Source: Deltaproteobacteria bacterium
GTDB taxonomy: Bacteria > Desulfobacterota > Desulfobacteria > C00003060
Length of the DNA: 13,352 nt
Assembly: GCA_030667105.1 (NCBI GenBank)
Contig: DAOUWN010000019.1
Coordinates: forward strand, 1 to 13,352
Reading direction: 5' to 3'
Position 1 is the first letter of the stretch. The number at the start of each line of letters is the position of its first letter. The notes beneath the pieces are model-generated. The model worked only from the letters and a program-made list of their open reading frames with translations, had not been told where the DNA came from and ran no database searches. The position numbers were made by a program, and so were the translations under genes. Shown piece after piece: positions 1 to 6,915 of this stretch.

Positions 1-334
1 AGGGTATATGGGCAATCCCCTCCTTGGATCCAATCAGAGGTACGACATGACTGCCGACAGCCAGATCGACGTTGAATCTGCCCTTGTACCACCTTGCCAC
101 GGCAGCGTTGAAGTCATCCATCCCCGAATAAGACGGGTAATGGTGGTTGGCAGGATCCTCAGCCGCCTGTTTCAGTGCCTCAATAATGTGGGGGGGCGTC
201 GGAAGATCAGGATTACCCACGCCAAGGTCAATAATGTCTACGCCCTTGGCACGGACCTCTTCCTTCTGCCGATCAAGCTCTTTGAAAAGGTAAGGGGGAA
301 GGCGTTTCAGTCTTTCAGATTTCGCGATCTTCAA
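1..334 (-). CDS. dapL: LL-diaminopimelate aminotransferase, N-terminal part (runs off window)
   Basis: DapL is a PLP-dependent class I/II aminotransferase that converts tetrahydrodipicolinate directly to LL-diaminopimelate with glutamate as amino donor, bypassing the succinylated or acetylated intermediates. The first 111 residues are visible. They start KIAKSERLKRLPPYLFKELD and continue with the IDLGVGNPDLPTP segment and a HHYPSYSG stretch, all typical of the N-terminus of DapL-like aminotransferases. The PLP lysine lies beyond the window. I chose a TTG start at 334-332 because GGAGGA sits just upstream and the family N-terminus begins exactly there; no in-frame ATG fits. It follows dapF by 56 nt, and lysA and dapF precede it, so the last three lysine-pathway enzymes are consecutive. 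Another class I aminotransferase is possible from sequence alone, but the context makes DapL the best call. Confidence 0.88.
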   Translation of the reverse strand, partial: MKIAKSERLKRLPPYLFKELDRQKEEVRAKGVDIIDLGVGNPDLPTPPHIIEALKQAAEDPANHHYPSYSGMDDFNAAVARWYKGRFNVDLAVGSHVVPLIGSKEGIAHIP

Positions 335-352
335 TTTATTCCTCCGTTGTCG

Positions 353-370
353 GTCATTGGTACAAACAAT
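353..370. repeat. 18-nt direct repeat, copy 1 (upstream of dapL)
   Basis: GTCATTGGTACAAACAAT occurs here and again, identical and in the same orientation, at 8122-8139. Here it lies 19 nt upstream of the dapL TTG start, in the dapF-dapL spacer. The rest of the spacer, on the minus strand, carries CACTGGT and CATTAGT heptamers directly after the dapF stop. It looks like one member of a dispersed spacer repeat family. Confidence 0.8.
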
Positions 371-390
371 TCGGAACTAATGACCAGTGA

Positions 391-1218
391 CTATGCGGCC
401 TCATTCCAAAGCTTACCTTCATAAACGACTATTGCATCACCCTCCAGAAAGACGTTGTGATAATCATTGCCGTGTTTCTCAAAATAGATCTTCAAAACCT
501 CCCCGCCCCTGGTGTGAATGGCGACAGGCGAACCAGTCATCCTCTTGGCAGAGGCAACGAGGGCGGCAGCAACCGAACCAGTCCCGCAGGCAAGGGTTTC
601 ATTCTCCACACCCCGTTCATAGGTGCGAATGGCAAAGGAGCCGTTTTCTAAAGGCTGAACAAAGTTCACGTTTGTTCCGGCCGGGGCATAACGCTCATGG
701 TACCTGATAGCGCTGCCTGCTTCAAAAACAGGCGCCTTCTCCACATCCATTGGCCAGATCACCACATGTGGCACGCCCACGGTGATACTGCTTACGGTGA
801 AAATTTTTCCTTTAACCTCCAGGGGATAATCGAGCTTCGCTCTTGATGGTTCCGGCATCTCCAGCTTGACCCTTTTGTCTGTCACCTCGGCCCGGATTAC
901 GCCTGCCTTGGTTTCAAAGCTGAGGTTGGGCCCTGCAATTCCCTTTAGATGGGCAAGCCTTGCCGCACAGCGGCCTCCGTTGCCGCACATCTCAACTTCT
1001 CCCCCATCTGCGTTGAAAAAGCGCCACTTGAAATCGACCTGCTCGGAAGTCTCAATCAGGATGAACCCGTCAGCCCCCACTGAGTGTTTCCTGCGGCATA
1101 CCGATGCAATCCATTGGTTAAGATCTTTTTCCTCCACGACCCCGGTACGGTTGTCAACAACGATAAAATCGTTTCCACTGCCGCTCATCTTGTAGAAAGG
1201 GATATGTGTCTGTGCCAT
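391..1218 (-). CDS. dapF: Diaminopimelate epimerase
   Basis: DapF is a cytoplasmic, PLP-independent epimerase that converts LL-diaminopimelate to meso-diaminopimelate, the precursor of lysine and of the peptidoglycan cross-link. The 275-residue product opens with the family motif FYKMSGSGNDFIVVDN. It carries both catalytic cysteines in their usual settings: Cys78 in EMCGNGGRCAAR and Cys211 in LACGTGSVAAAL. The length is normal. The open frame extends to a GTG at 1260-1258 that overlaps the lysA stop as GTGA, so coupled initiation there is possible and would add 14 residues. The ATG at 1218 fits the family N-terminus better; another ATG lies at 1224. Neither start has a strong ribosome site. 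The stop is TAG, and its last two bases begin a heptamer-like spacer repeat. Confidence 0.95.
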   Translation of the reverse strand: MAQTHIPFYKMSGSGNDFIVVDNRTGVVEEKDLNQWIASVCRRKHSVGADGFILIETSEQVDFKWRFFNADGGEVEMCGNGGRCAARLAHLKGIAGPNLSFETKAGVIRAEVTDKRVKLEMPEPSRAKLDYPLEVKGKIFTVSSITVGVPHVVIWPMDVEKAPVFEAGSAIRYHERYAPAGTNVNFVQPLENGSFAIRTYERGVENETLACGTGSVAAALVASAKRMTGSPVAIHTRGGEVLKIYFEKHGNDYHNVFLEGDAIVVYEGKLWNEAA

Positions 1219-1256
1219 AGTCATAACTTCATTAGATCGACTTCTGTCATTACTGG

Positions 1257-2510
1257 TCACAAAAAAGCTGGTATTGACTCTCCTGCAATCAGGTCTTCGT
1301 AAGACTCCCGTGCCCTGACCACAAAGAACCGATCTTCCTTGACCATAATCTCCGGAACCCTCGGCCTGGAATTGTAATTGGAAGACATGGTAAAACCATA
1401 AGCACCTGCGCTCATGACTGCCAGGAGATCGCCTGACTGGACAAGAGGAATCCGCCGATCCCGGGCAATAAAATCGCCGCTCTCACAGATGGGGCCTACC
1501 ACATCTGCTTCTATGGTTTCCTTGCGATCTCTCACTACAGGTTCAACGGCGTGGTAAGCGCCGTAAAGGGATGGTCGCACAAGGTCGTTCATGGCCGAAT
1601 CCACGATCACAAAGAACTTGTCTTCACCGCTTTTCGTATAAAGGACTCGAGTTACCAGTATTCCCGCATTGCCTACAATAACACGACCAGGTTCAAGGAT
1701 TAGCGTAACGGGGGCTTGGCCCAACGTCTCCAGGATTGCCTTGCCGTATTCACTGGGATGCGGAGGGGATTCCTGGTCATAAGTGATTCCAAGGCCGCCG
1801 CCCAAGTTGAGATAGGAGATGGAAATGCCGGAAGTCTCCAACGTGGCGATAAGATCCTTGATCCGGCCCAAGGCATCCACAAAGGGAGAGACCTCTGTGA
1901 GCTGGGAACCGATATGGCAACTGATCCCCATCACTTTCACGTGAGAGCAGGCGTTGGCTGCACTGTAGGTTTCCACCACGGCTTCAACGTTTAGCCCGAA
2001 CTTGTTCTCTTTTAACCCGGTGGAAATGTATGCATGTGTCCTGGGGTCAACATCCGGATTGACACGCAGCGCTATTGGCGCTTTTTTGTTCAGGCGAGCA
2101 GCGCACTGATCTATGAGTTCGAGTTCCTGGAATGATTCCACATTGAACATGAGGATATTCGATTCCAGAGCGTACACGATTTCGTCCTCACGCTTTCCCA
2201 CCCCTGAAAAGACGATCTTGCCTGGCGGAACACCTGCTGTGAGTCCGCGGAACAACTCGCCTCCCGACACAATGTCCAGGCCGCCACCGAGTTTTGCAAA
2301 GAGTTTCAACACGGCGATATTTGAATTGGATTTGGCCGAAAAGCAGATCAGGTGATTGACGGCTTCAAAGGCCTTTTGAAAGGTAAGGAAGTGGTGCCGG
2401 AGCGTTGCATGACTGTAGAGGTAAAAGGGCGTTCCCACCTCCCGGGCAATCTCAGAAATGGAGACATCCTCACAATACATCTCATTATTCTGATAGTTGA
2501 AGTGGTGCAT
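1257..2510 (-). CDS. lysA: Diaminopimelate decarboxylase
   Basis: LysA is a PLP-dependent fold-III decarboxylase that converts meso-diaminopimelate to L-lysine and CO2, the last step of the pathway. The 417-residue product shows the alanine-racemase-like barrel first: PLP lysine Lys60 in CFSAKSNSN, His199 in SCHIGSQ, the glycine loop GGGLG at 237-241, and EPGR at 273-276 for phosphate binding. The C-terminal beta domain has the partner-subunit residues Cys342-Glu343 in ICESGDF and Tyr371 in AGAYGFTMSSNYNSRPR. Length is normal for the family. The ATG is preceded by GGAG at six bases. The first 26 bases overlap the end of the upstream lipoprotein gene in another frame, and the stop overlaps a possible GTG start of dapF, so the three genes are probably translationally coupled. 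Confidence 0.96.
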   Translation of the reverse strand: MHHFNYQNNEMYCEDVSISEIAREVGTPFYLYSHATLRHHFLTFQKAFEAVNHLICFSAKSNSNIAVLKLFAKLGGGLDIVSGGELFRGLTAGVPPGKIVFSGVGKREDEIVYALESNILMFNVESFQELELIDQCAARLNKKAPIALRVNPDVDPRTHAYISTGLKENKFGLNVEAVVETYSAANACSHVKVMGISCHIGSQLTEVSPFVDALGRIKDLIATLETSGISISYLNLGGGLGITYDQESPPHPSEYGKAILETLGQAPVTLILEPGRVIVGNAGILVTRVLYTKSGEDKFFVIVDSAMNDLVRPSLYGAYHAVEPVVRDRKETIEADVVGPICESGDFIARDRRIPLVQSGDLLAVMSAGAYGFTMSSNYNSRPRVPEIMVKEDRFFVVRARESYEDLIAGESIPAFL

Positions 2511-3015
2511 AAGGGCTCCGTGATTCTATATCCGTTGTCGTTTGCGAGTCGGGCATGGGCCAAAAAACGATGTTGGAATCGGCACTCACGCCTCCGCTCT
2601 TGTGATAAGATAAAACCTTATATGCATATCTATACTCAGGCTCAATCCTATCATGCCAGATAACGCGATTTCCTTCTACCTGATCCGCCTCAGGATACTT
2701 GAGTTGCACATCAAGGAATTCATCACCAAAAGGGATGGGGCACCCGGGGCATGGAGCCACCGAGTTATGCGCTTTATGCCTGAAGACCCTGAAACCATCA
2801 ATGCCTTTAAAAATGGTGTCGCCCTTTGTCGGGATGGACCATGACAGCAGCACCTCATCTCCGACAATCTCTGCCTTCAAGTCCTTGACTGCCGGGGGCA
2901 CGACAGCCTGTGGGGCAACAGGCGGCCCTTTCCTTCCGCACCCCGGATGAAGAAGCAAAGATCCCAGGGCTACGAGCAGAAGGAGTCTGTCTTGACGGCC
3001 TTTCACTCTTCCCAT
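2485..3015 (-). CDS. Predicted lipoprotein, LptM-like N-terminus plus fibronectin III-like domain
   Basis: The 176-residue product has a basic N-terminus, a hydrophobic stretch at residues 11-22, then HPGC with Cys26 followed by GRKGPP. A lipidated cysteine followed by G-x-K-G-P is the hallmark of the small LptM/YifL (LppL) lipoproteins, which are often encoded beside lysA or dapF; that proximity also holds here. The -3 residue is His rather than the usual Leu, so the lipobox is imperfect. LptM proteins are normally tiny; here about 115 residues follow (roughly 42-155) that read like one fibronectin III domain: VKDLKAEIVGDEVLLSW, GIDGFRVFRH and YRYAYKVLSY. A CPGC motif (Cys89, Cys92) lies inside it. 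An envelope role is inferred; the function is unknown. The gene begins one base after the argH stop, and AAGGGG provides a ribosome site. Confidence 0.85.
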   Translation of the reverse strand: MGRVKGRQDRLLLLVALGSLLLHPGCGRKGPPVAPQAVVPPAVKDLKAEIVGDEVLLSWSIPTKGDTIFKGIDGFRVFRHKAHNSVAPCPGCPIPFGDEFLDVQLKYPEADQVEGNRVIWHDRIEPEYRYAYKVLSYHKSGGVSADSNIVFWPMPDSQTTTDIESRSPYAPLQLSE

Positions 3016-3016
3016 G

Positions 3017-4414
3017 TTATTGCCCCTTGTCTGCTTCGCGGGCCGTTACTTCCTTTGCCTTGTGGATGGCTCGAACCACGTTCTCTGTGGCTGTACCGCC
3101 TGCAGAAAGCCGCCTGTTTACCATCTGTTGTGGTGTCAGAAGCTCAAAGATATCTTCTGAAAAGAGCTTGGAGAACTTGTCAAGCTCATTCAACGAAAGT
3201 TCGTGGAGCTCTTTGGTTTGCCCAGTAGCATATCGGACAACCTCTCCGGTGCAACGGTGAGCCTCTCGGAATGCCATGCCCTTGGTCACCAGGTAGTCGG
3301 CCATGTCCGTGGCATTTAGGAAGCCCTTTAAAACCGCCTTTTCCATGGCCGTCCGGTGCACTTTCAAACTTGGGATGAGCTTTTCGTATACCTCAAGACA
3401 CGCTTTTACGGTATCGACTGCATCAAAGAGGGGTTCCTTGTCTTCTTGCATGTCGCGATTGTAGGTGAGGGGGAGCCCCTTCATTACGGTGAGCAAGGCC
3501 ATCAAGTCCCCAAATACACGTCCTGTCTTGCCCCTGACCAATTCCGGCACATCCGGGTTTTTCTTCTGGGGCATGATGCTGCTTCCCGTGGCAAAGGAAT
3601 CGGGTATTTCCACAAAGCCGAACTCGCTTGAGGCCCATAGAATCAATTCTTCTGAAAGACGGCTCAAATTAACCATGCAGATGCTGGCTGCAGCCAGGAA
3701 CTCAATAACAAAATCCCGGCTGCTGACAGCATCCAAGCTGTTGGCCGAAATCTCCGGGAAATCAAGCAGCTTGGCAGTGTACGCCATGTCGATAGGATAC
3801 GTCGTGCCGGCAAGCGCCGCACTGCCCAATGGCATTACGTTGATCCGCTCAAGCACCCCCTTGAATCTGGCCCTATCCCTTGAAAACATCTCGTAGTAAG
3901 CCATCAGGTAATGGGAAAAGAGCACTGGTTGGGCACGCCGGAGGTGGGTATATCCAGGCATGATGACACCAATGTGCTCATCAGCCAATTTTACCAGACT
4001 GCTCCTGAAGGCGGTCAGTCTTTCGAGTATGTTGTCCACCTCGTCCCGCAGGTACATCCGAACGTCCAAAACAACCTGATCGTTTCGGCTCCTTGCCGTA
4101 TGGAGCTTTTGCGCCGCCTTGCCGACTTCAGCGGTCAGACGGGCCTCAATATTCATATGAATATCTTCCAGGGCGTCATCGAACTCAAAGTTGCCGCGTT
4201 CCAAGTCGCGAGCTATCCTGCCAAGGCCTTCAACAATTTCTGAAGCCTCATCCTCGGAGATGATCGACTGCTTGGCAAGCATTCTGCAGTGGGCAATACT
4301 GCCCTTTATATCGTAGGCGTAGAGGCGCCTGTCAAAAGCAATGGAAGAAGTGAAAGCCTCCACACTGCGGTCTGTTCTTTCAGTAAAACTTCCATTCCAG
4401 GGTTTATCAGGCAC
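3017..4414 (-). CDS. argH: Argininosuccinate lyase
   Basis: ArgH is a cytoplasmic homotetramer of the fumarase/aspartase superfamily that splits argininosuccinate into arginine and fumarate, the final arginine step. The signature loop GSSIMPQKKNP, at about residues 277-287, contains the catalytic serine. Other conserved blocks are KLHTARSRNDQV, MPGYTHLRRAQP with the conserved Thr-His, and the long central helices. I place the start at GTG 4414: GAGGTG sits four bases upstream, and the product then begins with PDKPWNGSF, as in relatives. An ATG at 4426 would add four residues but has no ribosome site. It is separated from argG by a 367-nt repeat-filled spacer, unlike the tight packing elsewhere, so it may be transcribed from its own promoter. 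It is followed at once by the lipoprotein gene and lysA. Confidence 0.96.
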   Translation of the reverse strand: MPDKPWNGSFTERTDRSVEAFTSSIAFDRRLYAYDIKGSIAHCRMLAKQSIISEDEASEIVEGLGRIARDLERGNFEFDDALEDIHMNIEARLTAEVGKAAQKLHTARSRNDQVVLDVRMYLRDEVDNILERLTAFRSSLVKLADEHIGVIMPGYTHLRRAQPVLFSHYLMAYYEMFSRDRARFKGVLERINVMPLGSAALAGTTYPIDMAYTAKLLDFPEISANSLDAVSSRDFVIEFLAAASICMVNLSRLSEELILWASSEFGFVEIPDSFATGSSIMPQKKNPDVPELVRGKTGRVFGDLMALLTVMKGLPLTYNRDMQEDKEPLFDAVDTVKACLEVYEKLIPSLKVHRTAMEKAVLKGFLNATDMADYLVTKGMAFREAHRCTGEVVRYATGQTKELHELSLNELDKFSKLFSEDIFELLTPQQMVNRRLSAGGTATENVVRAIHKAKEVTAREADKGQ

Positions 4415-4429
4415 AATGCACCTCATGAC

Positions 4430-4448
4430 AAAATCGCGTAGCGATTTT
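4430..4448 (-). promoter_or_regulatory. Hairpin directly upstream of the argH ribosome site
   Basis: AAAATCGC and GCGATTTT form a perfect 8-bp stem with a 3-base loop. In the argH mRNA it ends only a few bases before the GAGGTG ribosome-binding sequence, so it could influence ribosome loading or act as a weak attenuator. The position and symmetry are seen directly; a regulatory role is inference. Confidence 0.35.
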
Positions 4449-4460
4449 ATTGGTTTCTGG

Positions 4461-4483
4461 AAAACCCCGTCCTCTGGGCGGGG
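4461..4483 (-). terminator. Possible weak intrinsic terminator between argG and argH
   Basis: Read on the minus strand, CCCCGCCC, loop AGA, GGACGGGG is followed by TTTT. One stem position is a C-A mismatch and the T tract is only four bases, so termination would be partial at best. On the plus strand the same stem pairs fully, using one G-T wobble. It lies about 300 nt after argG and about 50 nt before argH. The alternative is that it is a mobile-element end, because a sibling hairpin sits at 4760-4774. Confidence 0.35.
4465..4483. repeat. GC-rich hairpin with TCT loop, copy 1
   Basis: CCCCGTCC, loop TCT, GGGCGGGG. The core CGTCCTCTGGGCG is repeated exactly at 4761-4773, with different outer stem bases. 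Hairpins of this look occur at the ends of IS200/IS605-type elements, but no transposase gene lies between the copies. Confidence 0.6.
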
Positions 4484-4527
4484 TCAGAGTCAATTGGCTC
4501 TGCCGAGAACGATGAGACCAAGTGTTT

Positions 4528-4704
4528 AAATTCGAAATCCGAATATCGAAATCCTAAACAAATTCAAAGCTCTAATGTTCCAATGACAGAAACAAACACA
4601 CCAAGTTGCAGTCTCGAAATCGAATGTCGCACAGTACAGTTTCGGTCATTTGGATTTCGGTCATTTGATATTGTTTCGGATTTCGGATTTCGAGATTCGA
4701 ATTT
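4528..4704. repeat. Long imperfect inverted repeat (66-bp arms, 45-nt loop)
   Basis: The left arm (4528-4593) and the reverse complement of the right arm (4639-4704) agree at 47 of 66 positions by hand count without gaps, with the best match in the outer 41 bases. Both arms are built from short degenerate units such as TTCGAAATCC and CAAATGACC. Transcribed, it would fold into a long bulged hairpin between argG and argH. It resembles dispersed palindromic spacer elements I recall from anaerobic deltaproteobacterial genomes, but I cannot check that here. It has no coding capacity. Confidence 0.75.
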
Positions 4705-4759
4705 TTATGTTCTATAGAGCGATGCCCCCCGCACCCCTATGGGGTCTTGCCTGAAAGCC

Positions 4760-4774
4760 ACGTCCTCTGGGCGT
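4760..4774. repeat. GC-rich hairpin with TCT loop, copy 2
   Basis: ACGTCC, loop TCT, GGGCGT, sharing the exact 13-base core with copy 1 at 4465-4483. The outer bases differ between copies, yet both stems still pair at the first position outside the core, A-T here and C-G there. It ends eight bases from the argG stop codon. Confidence 0.55.
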
Positions 4775-4781
4775 CGATCCT

Positions 4782-5987
4782 TTACTTTTGCTTCATCATA
4801 GCCTGAATGCGCAGCCTCAGGGCATTGAGGCGGATGAAGCCTTCCGCGTCTTGCTGGCGGTAAACCTGATCTGATTCAAACGTGGCAAAATCGCTCCTAT
4901 ATATGGACGTTTCGGATTTGCGGCCCAGGACACGGCAGTTTCCCTTGTAAATCTCCAGTCGGGCCGTTCCTGACACCGTCTCTTGTGTCTCATCAATCAT
5001 TGCCTGCAACACCTTCATCTCAGGTGAAAACCAGAATCCATTATAGACAAGTTCAGCATACTTGGGAATCAAGGAATCGCGAAGATGCATGACTTCGCGG
5101 TCCATGGTGATGGACTCAACGGCCATGTGAGCCACTCTCAGGATCGTGCCTCCCGGTGTCTCATATACCCCTCGAGACTTCATTCCCACGAACCGGTTTT
5201 CAACAAGGTCGACCCGGCCTATGCCGTTTCTACCCCCCAGAACATTGAGCCTTGCAAGTAGCTCGGCAGAAGAAAGCTTGTCGCCATTGATGGCTACAGG
5301 GTCTCCACGTTCAAATGATATTTCAATTACCTCTGGTCTGTCAGGGGCCTCCTGAGGGGACACAGAAAGGGAAAACATATCATCCGGCGGTCCTTGCCAG
5401 GGATCTTCAAGAATGCCCCCCTCATAGCTCATATGGAGCAAGTTTCGATCCGTGCTATACGGTTTCCTGGGACTTGTTGGAACCGGAATCCCATGAGCTT
5501 TGGCATATTCCATGAGAGACTGTCGAGAATTCAACGACCAGACCCGCCAGGGCGCAATGATCTTCACATCAGGGGCCAAGGCTTGGTAGGTCAATTCAAA
5601 TCGCACCTGATCGTTGCCCTTTCCAGTTGCGCCATGGCTCACTGCATCGCCACCCTCCAGCCGGGCAATCTCGATCTGCCGTTTTGCAATGAGAGGGCGT
5701 GCAAGGGAAGTCCCCAGGAGATAGCCCCCCTCATATATGGCATTGGCACGAAAAGCCGGAAACACATAGTCCCGAACAAAGGTCTCTCTCAAATCCTCGA
5801 TAACGATCTTTTCCGCGCCGGTCCTCAGGGCTTTTGCCTCAAGGTTATCCAGTTCCTCTCCCTGACCAATATCAGCTGCAAATGCAACCACTGGGCACTT
5901 GTAGGTCTCGGTGAGCCACTTCAGGATAACCGAAGTGTCAAGACCTCCTGAGTAGGCCAGGATGATCTTCTTGATTTCTTGTGACAA
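4782..5987 (-). CDS. argG: Argininosuccinate synthase
   Basis: ArgG joins citrulline and aspartate using ATP to give argininosuccinate, AMP and pyrophosphate; it is a cytoplasmic tetramer. The product is 401 residues, the normal length. It begins [20 protein letters not shown], with the PP-loop ATP motif AYSGGLDTS at residues 11-19. Further conserved blocks follow: [33 protein letters not shown] and [22 protein letters not shown] chose a TTG start at 5987-5985 because GGAGG sits six bases upstream and the family N-terminus begins there; the open frame continues upstream to 6113 but reads back into argF. It follows the argF stop by 13 nt, so the two genes are co-transcribed. Downstream is the repeat-rich spacer before argH. 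Confidence 0.96.
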   Translation of the reverse strand: MSQEIKKIILAYSGGLDTSVILKWLTETYKCPVVAFAADIGQGEELDNLEAKALRTGAEKIVIEDLRETFVRDYVFPAFRANAIYEGGYLLGTSLARPLIAKRQIEIARLEGGDAVSHGATGKGNDQVRFELTYQALAPDVKIIAPWRVWSLNSRQSLMEYAKAHGIPVPTSPRKPYSTDRNLLHMSYEGGILEDPWQGPPDDMFSLSVSPQEAPDRPEVIEISFERGDPVAINGDKLSSAELLARLNVLGGRNGIGRVDLVENRFVGMKSRGVYETPGGTILRVAHMAVESITMDREVMHLRDSLIPKYAELVYNGFWFSPEMKVLQAMIDETQETVSGTARLEIYKGNCRVLGRKSETSIYRSDFATFESDQVYRQQDAEGFIRLNALRLRIQAMMKQK

Positions 5988-6000
5988 GACAGTCCTCCGA

Positions 6001-6915
6001 CTAATGACTAATAAACATTTCCAGAATTGCTTTGTGCATGTGGAGCTTGTTTTCTGCTTGATCCCACACAACCGAATGAGGCCCTTCCAGTACGTCGGCG
6101 GTAATCTCCTCACCCCTGTGAGCAGGCAGACAGTGCATGACTATGACATCTTTTTTGGCCAGGGCCACCAGGGCCTGGTCCACCTGATAGGGCTTGAAGG
6201 CTTTTTTCCGATTGGCTGATTCGCTTTCTTGGCCCATACTGGCCCAGACATCCGTATAGATCACGTCCGCATCACGAACGGCCTCTTTAGGATCAGAAAA
6301 GACGACTATACGGCCAGTCGTGTCCTTCCTCGCAGGCCCCAAAATCTCCTCCTTGGGATGGTAACCTTCGGGGCACGCAAGAACCAGGTCAGTACCCAGG
6401 ATGGCTGATGCGTTCAACCATGAATGGGCCACATTGTTACCGTCTCCTACCCAGACAATCTTGAGCCCCTCCAGACTGCCCTTTTTTTCCAATATTGTCA
6501 TAAGGTCACTCAATATCTGGCATGGATGGTAAAGATCGGTTAGTGCGTTGATCACAGAGATAGAGGCCCTGGCTGCCAATTTTTGAAGCAAATCCTGGGA
6601 ATATGTTCGAACGACCAGGCCATCAAGATACCTGGAGAGAACACGGGCCGTGTCTGCAATAGGCTCGTTTCGAATCAGTTGGGTATCCCTGGCACTCAAA
6701 AACAAGGAGGTCCCACCCAGCTGAATCATGGCCGCCTCAAAGGAGACCCGGGTTCGAGTCGATGCCTTGTCGAAGATGAGCCCAAGGGTCTTGCCCTGAA
6801 GCGGTCGATCCGGAACTCCTTTGCCGTGCCGTCCTTTCAGTTCAAAAGACCGCACAAACAACGCCTCAAAATCACTAGCGCTCAAATCTCTGAGGGTTAA
6901 GAGGTCCTTTTTCAT
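6001..6915 (-). CDS. argF: Ornithine carbamoyltransferase
   Basis: ArgF transfers the carbamoyl group of carbamoyl phosphate to ornithine, giving citrulline; these enzymes are usually cytoplasmic trimers. The 304-residue product has the carbamoyl-phosphate motif STRTR (52-56), HPCQ (130-133), the nucleotide-fold-like stretch [12 protein letters not shown], the ornithine-loop SMG (226-228), and [10 protein letters not shown] (261-270) with the catalytic cysteine. HCLP together with SMG marks an ornithine rather than an aspartate transcarbamoylase. The ATG at 6915 overlaps the argD stop as ATGA and has AAGGA upstream; the longer open frame to 6966 would overlap argD by 55 nt and is not needed. 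The stop TAG lies in a TATTAGT-CATTAGT heptamer pair, so the last codons may derive from the spacer repeat. Confidence 0.96.
   Translation of the reverse strand: MKKDLLTLRDLSASDFEALFVRSFELKGRHGKGVPDRPLQGKTLGLIFDKASTRTRVSFEAAMIQLGGTSLFLSARDTQLIRNEPIADTARVLSRYLDGLVVRTYSQDLLQKLAARASISVINALTDLYHPCQILSDLMTILEKKGSLEGLKIVWVGDGNNVAHSWLNASAILGTDLVLACPEGYHPKEEILGPARKDTTGRIVVFSDPKEAVRDADVIYTDVWASMGQESESANRKKAFKPYQVDQALVALAKKDVIVMHCLPAHRGEEITADVLEGPHSVVWDQAENKLHMHKAILEMFISH

Larger units (their letters stand above)
4415..4781. other. argG-argH spacer, non-coding, repeat-rich
   Basis: This is the only gap over 300 nt in the window. I find no credible gene in it. It holds, from low to high coordinate: a perfect 8-bp hairpin (4430-4448), a GC-rich hairpin (4465-4483), a small CAGAG/CTCTG hairpin (4485-4502), a 177-nt imperfect palindrome (4528-4704), an ACCCC/GGGGT hairpin (4733-4745) and a second copy of the GC-rich hairpin (4760-4774). 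The palindrome is clearly more AT-rich than the neighbouring genes. I could not identify a convincing promoter for argH, although one would be expected if the hairpins terminate the argG transcript. Confidence 0.75.

Noticed and set aside
4733..4745. ACCCC/GGGGT hairpin as an argG terminator
   Set aside because: The stem is only five pairs and no T tract follows on the minus strand.
4415..4781. Lysine or other riboswitch upstream of argH-lysA
   Set aside because: I could find no recognisable conserved aptamer core, only simple hairpins and repeats.
5394..5951. A 185-codon open frame on the plus strand
   Set aside because: It lies entirely antisense to argG, whose reading frame and motifs are unambiguous.
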